A stretch of DNA of 64,000 bases from Pseudomonas sp. PDNC002. GTDB taxonomy: Bacteria > Pseudomonadota > Gammaproteobacteria > Pseudomonadales > Pseudomonadaceae. The translations under genes and the position numbers were made by a program. The notes beneath the pieces are model-generated. The model did not search any database. It was given only the letters and a program-made list of their open reading frames with translations, and was not told the origin of the DNA. Shown in pieces: positions 45,073 to 56,832 of this stretch (position 1 is the first letter of the stretch; every line of letters begins with the position of its first letter). The stretch lies in NCBI RefSeq assembly GCF_016919445.1, contig NZ_CP070356.1, positions 3,661,502 through 3,725,501 on the forward strand, given 5' to 3'.

Positions 45073-46335
45073 GTGCTTTCACGTCGTTTTGGATTCGCGT
45101 CGCGGCCGTCGTCGAGGCGCGCATGGTTGCTCGTGCTGCTGCTCTGCCAGTTGCCGGCATGGGCGCAGGATCGGGAAATCGGCATCGAGGATGCCCTGCA
45201 AAGTGCCCTTGCCGGCAATCCGGAACTGTCGGCCAGCAGCCGCGAGATCGGTATCGCCCAGGGCATGCGCGAACAGGCGGGATTGCTGCGCAACCCGACG
45301 CTTTCCTGGGAGCAGGAAGGGACAGAATCGCGCAATCGCACCACCACCATCGGCCTCAGCCAGCCGCTGGAGCTGGGCGGCAAGCGCGCCGCGCGGGTGG
45401 CCCTGGCCGAACGTGGCGCGGATACCGCGGCGCTGAGCCTGGAGGCGCGGCGCAACCAGCTGCGCGGCGAGGTGATCGCCGGTTTCTACGGCGCCCTGCG
45501 CGCCCAGGAGCGCGAGCGCCTGGCGCAGCAGTCGGTGACGCTGGCGCAACGGGGCGTGGCGGCGGCCGAAGGGCGGGTGCGTGCCGGCAAGGCGCCGCCG
45601 TTGGAGGCAAACCGGGCGCAGGTTCAGCTCGCGGAGGTGCGCCTGGAACAGCAGCGGGCGCGCCGCGACCGGGCCGATGCCTACCAGGCGCTGGCGGTGC
45701 TGATGGGCCTGCCGCAGGCGGACTTCAGCGCCGTGCGCGGCGGCAACGCCGACCCGCTGCCGCGCCTGCCCGCGAGCGATGAGTTGCTGCGCCGCCTGGG
45801 TGATAGCGCCCCGCTGCGCCTGGCCCGCAGCCGCATCGAAGAAAGCGAGGCCGCCGTGGCGCTGGCCAGGACCCAGCGGATTCCCGACCTCGACGTCAGC
45901 CTGGGCAGCCAGGAAGCCATCGAGGACGGCAACCGCGACCGTATCGCGGTGATCGGCCTGAGCCTGCCGCTGCCGCTGTTCGACCGCAACCAGGGCAACA
46001 TCCTGGCCGAGTCGCGCCGCGCCGATCAGGCGCGGGACCTGCGCAACGCCACCGAGCTGCGCCTGCGCCAGGAAACCCAACAGGCCTTGCAGCAGTGGAG
46101 CACCGCCCAGGGCGAGGTCGATGACTTCCGCTCGACCATCCTGCCCAGCGCGCAGACCGCCGTGGAAAGTGCCACGCGCGGCTTCGAGATGGGCAAGTTC
46201 GGCTTCCTCGAAGTGCTCGATGCCCAGCGCACGCTGATCACCGCGCGTGACCAGTATCTGCGGGCGCTGGCCCAGGTCAGCGATGCCTGGGGACGAATCG
46301 AACGGGTCTACGGCGATGTCGGTGCGCTTCGCTAG
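45073..46335 (+). CDS. czcC: CzcC: outer-membrane factor of a divalent-metal RND pump
   Basis: 420 residues from a GTG at 45073 (GAGG 6 nt upstream). Signal peptide (RRAWLLVLLLCQLPAWAQ), then the TolC/OEP fold: IGIEDALQSALAGNPELSASSREIGIAQGMREQAGLLRNPTLSWEQEG and, near the end, FEMGKFGFLEVLDAQRTLITARDQYLRAL, the CzcC-type second OEP signature. It forms the outer-membrane channel for CzcBA. The 3' end overlaps the next small ORF by 20 bp. Confidence 0.92.
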   Translation: MLSRRFGFASRPSSRRAWLLVLLLCQLPAWAQDREIGIEDALQSALAGNPELSASSREIGIAQGMREQAGLLRNPTLSWEQEGTESRNRTTTIGLSQPLELGGKRAARVALAERGADTAALSLEARRNQLRGEVIAGFYGALRAQERERLAQQSVTLAQRGVAAAEGRVRAGKAPPLEANRAQVQLAEVRLEQQRARRDRADAYQALAVLMGLPQADFSAVRGGNADPLPRLPASDELLRRLGDSAPLRLARSRIEESEAAVALARTQRIPDLDVSLGSQEAIEDGNRDRIAVIGLSLPLPLFDRNQGNILAESRRADQARDLRNATELRLRQETQQALQQWSTAQGEVDDFRSTILPSAQTAVESATRGFEMGKFGFLEVLDAQRTLITARDQYLRALAQVSDAWGRIERVYGDVGALR

Positions 46336-46510
46336 AGGCCGCCGCGCACTGCTCGGCCTGCTGCTCGCCACCCTGACGCCATCCACCGCCGCGCCGATCG
46401 TCAGTGTGCCGGTGCATTGGTGCATCCACGACCTGTTCAGCCCCCTCAATCACATCCCGGCGTCTGCTCTGTGGAGCATGGTCGCGGGCTATTTCCCGGA
46501 GTCTCCATGA
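46316..46510 (+). CDS. Small ORF between czcC and czcB, possible exported peptide
   Basis: 64 codons. The ATG lies inside the end of czcC (20-bp overlap) and the stop overlaps the czcB ATG as ATGA, so it fills the gap exactly and would be translationally coupled. The N-terminus RFARGRRALLGLLLATLTPSTAAP looks like a signal peptide; the short mature part VHWCIHDLFSPLNHIPASALWSM has one Cys and two His. I do not recognise a family. It could be a small metal-handling or pump-associated protein, or chance. Confidence 0.55.
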   Translation: MSVRFARGRRALLGLLLATLTPSTAAPIVSVPVHWCIHDLFSPLNHIPASALWSMVAGYFPESP

Positions 46511-47757
46511 TCAAGAAAACCCCTCTTGCGGCCGCTGCGCTGCTCGCCTCGGCGCTCGGTGTCAGCGCCTACGCCTGGCTGGGCAGCGAGCAGTCGGGCG
46601 GTGGGCATCTGGACGATGCGACCCATGCCGATGGCGAGCACCACGGCACCGCCGCCCCGACCCGCCACGCCGAAGCCTCGAACCACGGCGATGGTGAACA
46701 CCATGATGCGAAACCCGAGGACGCCGACGATGAAGGCTTGCACCTGAGCCCCGCGCAGATCGAAGCGGCCGGCATCCGGGTGGTGAGCGCCGGCCCTCAG
46801 GCGCTGGACGAGGCGTTCAGCCTGCCCGGCGAGATCGGCTTCGATGAGGACCGCACCGCCCACGTGGTGCCGCGCACTCCCGGCATGGTGGAGTCGGTGG
46901 CGGTGGAACTGGGGCAAAGCGTCAAGAAGGGCGATCTGCTGGCGGTGATCGCCAGCCAGCAGGTCTCCGAGTTGCGCAGCGAGCTGGCCGCCGCGCAGCG
47001 TCGCCTGGCGCTGGCGAGCACGACCTTCGAGCGCGAGCGCGAGCTGTGGCGCGAGAAGATTTCCGCCGAGCAGGATTACCTGCAGGCACGGCAGAGCCTG
47101 GAGGAGGCGCAGATCGCGCTGGCCAATGCGCGGCAGAAGACCAACGCCTTGAGTGGCGTGTCGGCCAGCGCTGGCGGCAATCGCTACGAGCTGCGCGCGC
47201 CCTTCGATGGCGTGGTGGTGGAGAAGCATCTGGTGCCGGGGGAGATGGTCAGCGAAGCGAGCGCTGCCTTCACCCTGTCGGACCTGTCGCGGGTCTGGGC
47301 CAGTTTCAGCGTCGCCCCGCAGGACCTGGCGCGGGTGCAGGTCGGCAAGGCCGCGCGGGTCGAGGCGCCGGACCTCGGCATGCAGGTGGAGGGCCGCGTG
47401 GCCTATGTCGGCAGCCTGCTGGGCGAACAGACCCGCAGCGCCGTGGCCCGCGTCACCCTGGCCAATCCCGATGGTGCGTGGCGGCCTGGTTTGTTCGTCA
47501 ATGTGCGGGTGCGCAGTGCGGCGCGTGAGGTGCCGGTCGCGGTCCCGGAACAGGCGGTGCAGGAAGTCGAGGGCAAGCCCAGCGTGTTCGTGCGCAATGC
47601 CGAGGGCTTCGCCCCGCGGCCGGTGAGCCTGGGCGTGCGCAGCGCCGGCCAGGTGGAAGTGCTGGCCGGGCTTGACGCCGGTGATCAGGTGGCGGGCGAG
47701 GGCAGCTTCATTCTCAAGTCGGAGCTGGGCAAGAGCTCGGCGTCCCACGCACACTGA
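46507..47757 (+). CDS. czcB: CzcB: periplasmic adaptor with His-rich N-terminus
   Basis: 416 residues. After an N-terminal membrane anchor (LAAAALLASALGVSAYAWL) comes a His/Asp-rich segment (about 33-78: GGHLDDATHADGEHHGTAA, EASNHGDGEHHDAKPEDADD), typical of CzcB metal-binding tails. The MFP core follows (FSLPGEIGFDEDRTAHVVPRTPGMVESVAVELGQSVKKGDLL; YELRAPFDGVVVEKHLVPGEMV), ending SASHAH. It links CzcA to CzcC and may load Zn, Cd or Co. ATGA overlap with the upstream small ORF; 12 bp to czcA. Confidence 0.93.
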   Translation: MIKKTPLAAAALLASALGVSAYAWLGSEQSGGGHLDDATHADGEHHGTAAPTRHAEASNHGDGEHHDAKPEDADDEGLHLSPAQIEAAGIRVVSAGPQALDEAFSLPGEIGFDEDRTAHVVPRTPGMVESVAVELGQSVKKGDLLAVIASQQVSELRSELAAAQRRLALASTTFERERELWREKISAEQDYLQARQSLEEAQIALANARQKTNALSGVSASAGGNRYELRAPFDGVVVEKHLVPGEMVSEASAAFTLSDLSRVWASFSVAPQDLARVQVGKAARVEAPDLGMQVEGRVAYVGSLLGEQTRSAVARVTLANPDGAWRPGLFVNVRVRSAAREVPVAVPEQAVQEVEGKPSVFVRNAEGFAPRPVSLGVRSAGQVEVLAGLDAGDQVAGEGSFILKSELGKSSASHAH

Positions 47758-50934
<3,177 letters not shown>

Positions 50935-51353
50935 CGCCCGATGGAAGGGAAGGGTGGGCCGCCAGGCCTACCCTGTTGCGCTGATGAGCGCGACTGTCCG
51001 CCTGGTCAGGAAAAAAGCGCCTGGTTCGAAAAAGCCTGCTCAAAGTCAAGGGATCGGCTCGCCATTGGCGATAGCTTTCCTGCCCTCACGGAAGCCACTG
51101 CCCCGACGGGGCCAGCGGCACCGATCACGTTACCGATGCAGGCGCACGCCGCCACTCCCGGCCTTTCCGGCCAGGCTGGCGCGTCGGGCGGTGACCACTA
51201 CACTTGCACCGGCTCCATGAAGTAACCCCCGGGCCCCTACTAGCCTGCCCCCGCGTGGACTTGATATCCGTCGCCCGGATAAACGGTGGCAATTTCTGAC
51301 CGTGGAATTGCCACGCAACCCGCGAAGTCCCAGCAACCAAGGGGAGCACGATC
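50935..51353. other. Intergenic region, no gene recognised
   Basis: 419 bp between czcA and the triple RidA gene. Short open frames exist, but none has a ribosome binding site, domain or conserved look. The part just before 51354 has AAGGGGAGCACGATC, a good ribosome binding site for the RidA gene. Confidence 0.4.
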
Positions 51354-52625
51354 ATGAGTGGCTATAACGCAGTTTTGGCAAGAAATACCGATGATGCGCC
51401 GAAGAACCTCGGCCCCTATTCACAGACCGTGGCGTTCTCGCACTACAACCATCTATCGGCGCAACTGCCGGTGGATCCGTCGACTGGAAAACTGGTGGCA
51501 GGCGGCGCCAAGGAGCAGGCCGAGCAGTGCTTCAGGAACATCAAAGCGGTGGTCCAGAGCATCGACCATGTCATGGACGATGTCGTCCGGGTTTCCATTT
51601 TCCTCAAGGACATCGCCGATGCCGATGCGGTGCGCCGTGTGTATGCCGCGTACTTCCCCAGCTATCTGCCCGTCCTGACTACCGTCGCCGTGGCCGCGCT
51701 GCCGCTGGGCGCCCTGGTGCAGGTCGAAGCGCTGGTGTCCAACGGTGAGGGCACGATTCCCGGCGCGCCGCAGGCGGGTGACCTGATCAAGGTCGCCAAG
51801 AATACCGAACGCGCACCCGTCAGCCCGCTGTCCAGCCAGAGCGTGGCGTTCTCGCACTACAACAACCTGTCGGCCCAACTGCCCATCGACCCGGCCACCG
51901 GCAAGCTGGTTGCCGGCGGTGTGAAGGAACAGGCTGCGCAGTGCCTGAAGAACATCAAGGCGATCCTGGAGAGCATCGACGTTCCGTTCGACGACATCGT
52001 CAAGATCACTCTCTTCGTCAGGAAGCTTGCGGACGTCGCGGCGGTAAACGAGGTCTACACGACCTTCTTCCCCGATTCGGCCATCGCCAGGACCGTGGCC
52101 TATGTTCCCGCACGCACCACGGTCGAAGTGTCGGCGCTGCCCCTGGATGCGCTGGTGCAGATCGAGGCGGTCGTATCCCATGGTGACGGCACGCCGCCGC
52201 AATTGGTCGAGGACCGTCACGGCATCGTCATCAAGGCCAATAACACCAGCGCCGCGCCGAGGAATCCGCTGTCGACGCAAACCGTGGCGTTCTCTCACTA
52301 CAATCATCTCTCCGCTCAGTTGCCCCTGGACCCGACGACGGGGAAAGTGGTGGGCGGTGGCGTAAAAGAGCAGGCCGGGCAGTGCCTGGAAAACATCAAG
52401 GCCATCGTGGAAAGCATCGATCACGCGCTGGCTGACGTGGTGAAGGTGAACATCTACCTGAAGAACATCGACGATGTCGGCGCGGTCGACGAGATCTACG
52501 CGACGTTCTTCCCCGGTGGCGCTCCGGCACGCAGGACGGTCGGTGTCTCCGCGTTGCCGGAAGGCGCGCTGGTGCAGATCGAAGCGGTCGTCGCCAATGC
52601 GGAAGGGACGCCGCCCTCGAAATAG
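51354..52625 (+). CDS. Triple RidA-domain protein (single-chain RidA pseudo-trimer)
   Basis: 423 residues made of three tandem RidA/YjgF domains (about 1-135, 150-280 and 295-420). Each repeats the block (S/T)QxVAFSHYNxLSAQLPxDPxTGKxVxGGxKEQAxQCxxNIKA and ends LxxGALVQ(I/V)EA. Ordinary RidA is about 128 residues and works as a homotrimer, deaminating reactive enamines and imines, with active sites at subunit interfaces built around a conserved Arg. Domains 2 (VPARTTVEV) and 3 (APARRTVGV) keep that Arg; domain 1 (LPVLTTVAV) has Leu. One chain may thus fold as a whole trimer with two working sites. No signal peptide; a terminator follows. Confidence 0.9.
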   Translation: MSGYNAVLARNTDDAPKNLGPYSQTVAFSHYNHLSAQLPVDPSTGKLVAGGAKEQAEQCFRNIKAVVQSIDHVMDDVVRVSIFLKDIADADAVRRVYAAYFPSYLPVLTTVAVAALPLGALVQVEALVSNGEGTIPGAPQAGDLIKVAKNTERAPVSPLSSQSVAFSHYNNLSAQLPIDPATGKLVAGGVKEQAAQCLKNIKAILESIDVPFDDIVKITLFVRKLADVAAVNEVYTTFFPDSAIARTVAYVPARTTVEVSALPLDALVQIEAVVSHGDGTPPQLVEDRHGIVIKANNTSAAPRNPLSTQTVAFSHYNHLSAQLPLDPTTGKVVGGGVKEQAGQCLENIKAIVESIDHALADVVKVNIYLKNIDDVGAVDEIYATFFPGGAPARRTVGVSALPEGALVQIEAVVANAEGTPPSK

Positions 52626-52693
52626 GGAGCGTCTGTCACGCTGCGCATTGGCGGTGTCGATTTCGACGGTGCGCAGTGTGGCCCGAGCCAATG

Positions 52694-52729
52694 AAAAAGG
52701 AAGCCGGTGGTAGTGCGGCTTCCTTTTTT
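52694..52729. terminator. Bidirectional intrinsic terminator
   Basis: AAAAAGGAAGCCG (52694-52706), a 9-nt loop, and CGGCTTCCTTTTTT (52716-52729): a perfect stem with T-runs usable on both strands. It ends the RidA transcript and can also end the convergent GNAT gene. Confidence 0.92.
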
Positions 52730-52791
52730 CATGCCCTTCGAACCAGGGCGCGGGGCGTGTTCGGCACGCAAACGCAGGCAGTGGCCGGCCT

Positions 52792-53481
52792 TCAGTGAAT
52801 CGTAGGGAAACGCTCTTTCACCAGGGCTTGCGCCTGATAGGCCATCTGGTCGAGCAGGCGGTCGCGTTTCTTCTCGGCCTCGCTCATGGCCTTCCTGCCG
52901 TTCTGTTTCACCAGGTAGGCGTGAATCTGCCGCACTTCCTTGGACTGGTAGATCGGGGACAGGTCCTGCACCGCCACCATGCCGTCCGAGCGGTGGTCAC
53001 GGGTGTTCAGCAGCACGTGCGGGCCCTGCGCTGCCAGTAGCTGGAACCCCATCGCTTCGAAGATCGGCGCCTTGCTCGCCGCGCAGGCCAGCTCGACGTG
53101 AGGCCGATGCGCGATCACCTGCCGCAACAAGGCGCGGGCGATTCCGCGACGGCGATGGCTGGCCTGGACGGCCAGGTAGGCCAGCGTGCAGGCCTCGGCA
53201 TCGTCCTGGCTCCGCAGGTAGAGGGCGAAACCCAGCACCTGGGAGGGATCTTCATCATCGAGGGCGAGGATCAATCGCGCGGTGCTGTCCAGCTCGCTGC
53301 TCATGGCCTGCAGGTACAGGTGCACCTCGTAGCCGATCACATACTGGTACAGCTGGAAGAGCGGATTGCTGGGCGTCAGCGGCACCGGGCTGACGTCGCT
53401 GAAGTAGTCCACCACCATCTGCAGAACCTGACTCTTCAGGGATTCGGGTGGCGATGTGTCCAGGTTTACAAGGGTGAACAT
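52792..53481 (-). CDS. GNAT-family N-acetyltransferase
   Basis: 229 residues from the ATG at 53481 (MFTLVNLDTSPPESL). An N-terminal helical part is followed by a GNAT core: LALDDEDPSQVLGFALYLRS, TLAYLAVQASHRRRGIARALLRQVI (acetyl-CoA pyrophosphate loop R-R-R-G-I-A) and KAPIFEAMGFQLLAAQG. A C-terminal extension of about 60 residues is charged and helical. The substrate is unknown. The frame stays open upstream of 53481 but has no coding character there. Confidence 0.85.
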   Translation of the reverse strand: MFTLVNLDTSPPESLKSQVLQMVVDYFSDVSPVPLTPSNPLFQLYQYVIGYEVHLYLQAMSSELDSTARLILALDDEDPSQVLGFALYLRSQDDAEACTLAYLAVQASHRRRGIARALLRQVIAHRPHVELACAASKAPIFEAMGFQLLAAQGPHVLLNTRDHRSDGMVAVQDLSPIYQSKEVRQIHAYLVKQNGRKAMSEAEKKRDRLLDQMAYQAQALVKERFPTIH

Positions 53482-53808
53482 CTGAAGCTGGCTCCGGGCG
53501 TGCCCGATTGAGGAAATCGGCGCTGGGGCGGCATTGTAACGCTCGCGGGCATCGAAGGTTCTCGCCGCGTCTCCTTGGACGTGCCGGGCCGGCGCGACGG
53601 AGCTTTTGCGGGGCAGGGGAATGAAGTGTTCGTCGTTGTTCGCTATCGCCCGAAACAGACGGCCTGCGCGTCGCCAGAGCCGCTCCCGCACTCGGCCGGA
53701 TGCGGCCGCAGCGGTTGACCATCGATCCCATCGACACTAGATTCCTACGCTTCCTACACCACGGTGCGCTGCACCGTGGCGAAAACAACGGCAAAGGAAT
53801 GTCCCGTT
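53482..53808. other. Intergenic region, no gene recognised
   Basis: 327 bp of divergent spacer between the GNAT gene and the exported-protein gene at 53809. No clear repeats, hairpins or promoter boxes were found by eye. Confidence 0.4.
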
Positions 53809-54399
53809 ATGTTCAAGTCCCTCAGGCCCTGGCTGCCTGCCGTGCTGCTTTGCAGCCCTCTTGCCGCGCACGCGGATTCCGTTCCCTACGGCGACTTCTG
53901 GTTGATTCACCAGCAGGGCAGCCTCTACAAGAACGAAGTCTTCATCATCGATGGCGACCCCGCCAACATCTACGACCGCAAGAACGGCGTGCGCTCGCTG
54001 GGCGTCTATCGGCTCTACGAGGAAGGCGCCAAGCCGACTTTCACCGCCTATGACGTCGAGGTCGATTGCGCGAAGAACCGCGTGCGCCTCAACGGCGCGC
54101 AGAACTACGACAAGTTCTACAACGACATCCGCCCGATGAAGGTCTCCAAGGAGTGGCAGAAGAAGCCCGAGGCCTGGATCGCGCAGAGCCGCGACTTCCT
54201 CTGCAAGCCGGACGCGCACGTGGAGCAGAAGATGTATCCGCTGGGCAAGATGCCTGCCTCGCAGATGGTCTCGGCCGCACCCGGCCTGTTCCAGCTGAGA
54301 AACCGCGACCATGCCAAGGCGATGATCCTGCAGATGGTCGACAAGGGCTTCGAGCAGATGCCCGCCAAGAACGTACCCGCCAAGGAGGGCGTGCAATGA
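53809..54399 (+). CDS. Exported protein of unknown function
   Basis: 196 residues from the ATG at 53809 (AAGGA about 10 nt upstream). Signal peptide FKSLRPWLPAVLLCSPLAAHA; mature part with a beta-rich first half (VPYGDFWLIHQQGSLYKNEVFIIDGD, FTAYDVEVDCAKNRVRLNGAQNYDKFY) containing two Cys (in EVDCAKN and FLCKPD) that could pair in the periplasm. The first half loosely resembles small surface-adhesin-E-like proteins; this is weak. It overlaps the following lipoprotein gene by ATGA, so the two are made together. Confidence 0.78.
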   Translation: MFKSLRPWLPAVLLCSPLAAHADSVPYGDFWLIHQQGSLYKNEVFIIDGDPANIYDRKNGVRSLGVYRLYEEGAKPTFTAYDVEVDCAKNRVRLNGAQNYDKFYNDIRPMKVSKEWQKKPEAWIAQSRDFLCKPDAHVEQKMYPLGKMPASQMVSAAPGLFQLRNRDHAKAMILQMVDKGFEQMPAKNVPAKEGVQ

Positions 54400-54791
54400 A
54401 AGGACTACTCGCACTCGGGATGATCGCCATCCTGCTCGGCGGCTGTTCCGCCATTCCCACCCTGCCCGAGGCGCAGGCGCGCAGCTACTGGAAGGGTCGC
54501 CCGGCGGGCGATGCGATCGACCACTTCGGCGCACCCAGCGATATCGGCCTGGCGCCGGAGAACGACTGGGTCGTGCTGATCTATCGCCGCGACACGTCGT
54601 ACGTCTCGCGCGAAGCACTCGGCACCTACACCGGTCCGCAGAACGGCCAGCTCGTGCATACCGAGTACTGGGGCGACGTGGTCCATTCGGCCAGCTGTGA
54701 AATCCGTGTCGCGATCAACCGCGCCAGGCAAGTGGACTACCTGCTGACCCGCGGCAACTGCGGCGGCATAGCGCTGAGGCCGGAAGCCTGA
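54396..54791 (+). CDS. Small lipoprotein of unknown function
   Basis: 131 residues. MKGLLALGMIAILLGGCSA is a lipoprotein signal with lipobox LGGC. The mature part begins with a pattern like SmpA/YfhG lipoproteins: ARSYWKGRPAGDAIDHFGAPSDIG (short helix, G-x-P), then WVVLIYRRDTSYVSREALG, and a CEIRVAINRARQVDYLLTRGNCGG ending with two Cys. The partner of the co-translated exported protein upstream; function unknown. Confidence 0.78.
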   Translation: MKGLLALGMIAILLGGCSAIPTLPEAQARSYWKGRPAGDAIDHFGAPSDIGLAPENDWVVLIYRRDTSYVSREALGTYTGPQNGQLVHTEYWGDVVHSASCEIRVAINRARQVDYLLTRGNCGGIALRPEA

Positions 54792-54922
54792 TTGCGCTCG
54801 CCGTCGCCATGAGGCACGGCACTCCTCAATGAGTTGACCTTCAACGCCAAGCCGTGACTCTTCGCAGGTCGGCATCCAGGATGCCGGCCGGCGAAGCGTC
54901 GAGTCGTGGCGAGTCCGGCCTG

Positions 54923-55903
54923 TCAGCGGCCGGCAACCTCTGTTCCAGGCCGATCAGCCACCACGTGGCGGGCATCCCGACGAACCGCCTGCGGAGGAAC
55001 GCCGAAGCCACGGATGAATGCTTCGCGCATGTGGCGGCGATCGCGGAAGCCGGTTTCCCTGGCGACGACATCGAGGGAATGACGGCTCTGCTCGATCATC
55101 AATCGCGCGGCTTCCAGGCGCAGGCCTTCGATAGCCTTGGCCGGCGATTGCCCGGTTTCGGCGGTGAACACGCGGGTGAACTGGCGCGGGCTCAGGTGGG
55201 CAATGCTGGCCAGCTCCTCGACGCCCAGCGGACGACTCAGGTGCTGGCGCGCGTAGTTCAGCGCGCTCTGGATGCGGTCGGATTTGGGGGCCAGGTCGAG
55301 CATTTCCGAGTGCTGGGACTGGCCGCCGGAGCGGTGCTGGTGCATCACCAGCTTGTGCGCCACCGAGCGGGCTACGTCCGCGCCCAAGTCCTTTTCCACC
55401 ATGCCGACGGCGAGGTCGAGCCCGGCGGTCATGCCCGCCGAGGTCCAGAAAGGACCGTCAACGATGTAGATGCGGTCGTCCTCGACGGTGATCTCCGGAT
55501 GGCGCTTCTGCAGGGCCTGGGCATAGGCCCAGTGGGTTGTCGCGCGGCGTCCGGCCAGCAGGCCCGCTTCGGCGAGGATGAAGCCACCGGTACAGACGCC
55601 GACGGTACGCCGCGCCTGTCTGCCGGCCAGGCGCACGAACTCCAGCACGGCCGAGGGAGTCTCGCTCGCCACGGGATCGTTGACGCCAACCACTATCCAG
55701 GTATCGGCCAGCCCTGGGGCCTGCAGTGGGCGGGTTTCCAGGGCGAGCCCCAGCGACGAGCGCACCAGGCCACCCGCCGGCGAGAAGTTTTCGATGCTGT
55801 AAAAGGGCTCGCCGGCGACCAGGTTGGCGAACTCGAAGACAGCCTGGTTCGCCAGGGAAAGTACCTGGAAACCGTCGGTGAGCAGGTAGCCGATGCGGTG
55901 CAT
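54923..55903 (-). CDS. GlxA-family transcriptional regulator (DJ-1/PfpI + AraC)
   Basis: 326 residues from the ATG at 55903. The N-terminal half is a DJ-1/PfpI-type domain (IGYLLTDGFQVLSLANQAVFEFAN ... VGVCTGGFILAEAGLLAGRRATTHW, with Cys in the VCTGG elbow). The C-terminal half is an AraC HTH (GVEELASIAHLSPRQFTRVFTAETGQSPAKAIEGLRLEAAR; SLDVVARETGFRDRRHMREAFIRGFGVPPQAVRR). Such regulators control catabolic or stress genes nearby. It is divergent from an SDR gene with a dyad at 55933-55956 between them, so it likely regulates that gene. Confidence 0.9.
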   Translation of the reverse strand: MHRIGYLLTDGFQVLSLANQAVFEFANLVAGEPFYSIENFSPAGGLVRSSLGLALETRPLQAPGLADTWIVVGVNDPVASETPSAVLEFVRLAGRQARRTVGVCTGGFILAEAGLLAGRRATTHWAYAQALQKRHPEITVEDDRIYIVDGPFWTSAGMTAGLDLAVGMVEKDLGADVARSVAHKLVMHQHRSGGQSQHSEMLDLAPKSDRIQSALNYARQHLSRPLGVEELASIAHLSPRQFTRVFTAETGQSPAKAIEGLRLEAARLMIEQSRHSLDVVARETGFRDRRHMREAFIRGFGVPPQAVRRDARHVVADRPGTEVAGR

Positions 55904-55932
55904 GATGGTCTCTCGTATGTCCTGAATTACTA

Positions 55933-55956
55933 CCATATACGTCATTTGAGATATGG
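55933..55956. promoter_or_regulatory. Dyad in the GlxA/SDR divergent spacer
   Basis: CCATAT (55933-55938) and ATATGG (55951-55956) face each other across 12 bp in the 105-bp spacer between the two divergent starts; a plausible operator for the GlxA-type regulator. Confidence 0.4.
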
Positions 55957-56008
55957 CCAAGCCGCCGCATCCTGTTCTCCAGTTCCCCCACAACCCTGGA
56001 GACTCGAC

Positions 56009-56803
56009 ATGACTCAATCCCATCCCGGCACCGCTCTGATCACCGGTGCTTCGTCAGGTATCGGTGCCATCTATGCCGAGCGCCTGGCGCGTCGCGGCCA
56101 TGACCTGATCCTCGTCGCCCGCAATCGTGAACGCCTGAATGCGCTGGCCAAACGTGTGAGCGACGACACCGGCCGCTCCATCGAAGTTGTCGTCGCCGAC
56201 CTGGGCGAGCGCGCCGACCTGGCGCGCGTGGAGGATCTGCTGCGGACGGACGCCAGTATTTCCGTGCTGGTGAACAACGCTGGCGTCGGAGCGACCCGCC
56301 CGCTACTGGAGTCGAACATCGACCAGTTGGAGGAACTGCTGACGCTCAACGTGAACGCGCTGACGCGGCTGACCTACGCGGCCGTTCCGGGCTTCGTTGC
56401 CCGTGGCGGCGGCACGCTGATCAACATCGCATCGATCGTCGCCATCGCCCCGGAGGTGCTCAACGGTGTGTACGGCGGCTCCAAGGCATTCGTGCTGGCC
56501 TTCAGCCAATCGTTGCGCCATGAGCTTGCGGAACAGAACGTCAGAGTCCAGGTGGTGCTGCCCGGCGCGACGGCCACCGACTTCTGGGGCGTGGCCGGTA
56601 CCCCGCTGGAGCATCTGCCGGAGGCTATCGTGATGAAGGCCGAGGACATGGTGGACGCGGCGTTGTCCGGGCTCGACCAGGGCGAGTTCGTGACCATTCC
56701 GGCGCTTCCGGAGATTGCCGACCTGAACGACTATGAGGCGGCGCGTCAGAAGCTGATGCCCAATCTGTCACGGAGTGCGCCTGCCACACGCTATCGCGGC
56801 TGA
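56009..56803 (+). CDS. Short-chain dehydrogenase/reductase
   Basis: 264 residues from the ATG at 56009 (CTGGAGACTCGAC upstream). Classical SDR motifs: TGASSGIG (about 11-18, cofactor loop), VLVNNAGVGA (NNAG), the catalytic Ser in INIASIVA and YGGSK (YxxxK). The Arg residues after the second strand (VARNRERL) suggest NADP(H). The substrate is not predictable. It is divergent from the GlxA-type regulator, its likely controller. Confidence 0.9.
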   Translation: MTQSHPGTALITGASSGIGAIYAERLARRGHDLILVARNRERLNALAKRVSDDTGRSIEVVVADLGERADLARVEDLLRTDASISVLVNNAGVGATRPLLESNIDQLEELLTLNVNALTRLTYAAVPGFVARGGGTLINIASIVAIAPEVLNGVYGGSKAFVLAFSQSLRHELAEQNVRVQVVLPGATATDFWGVAGTPLEHLPEAIVMKAEDMVDAALSGLDQGEFVTIPALPEIADLNDYEAARQKLMPNLSRSAPATRYRG

Positions 56804-56832
56804 TGTCGCGGTGGCGGGGGCGGAGCGCGCAG

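Noticed and set aside
50941..51225. A 94-codon frame after czcA
   Set aside because: No ribosome binding site, unlikely composition, and competing frames of similar length in the same stretch.
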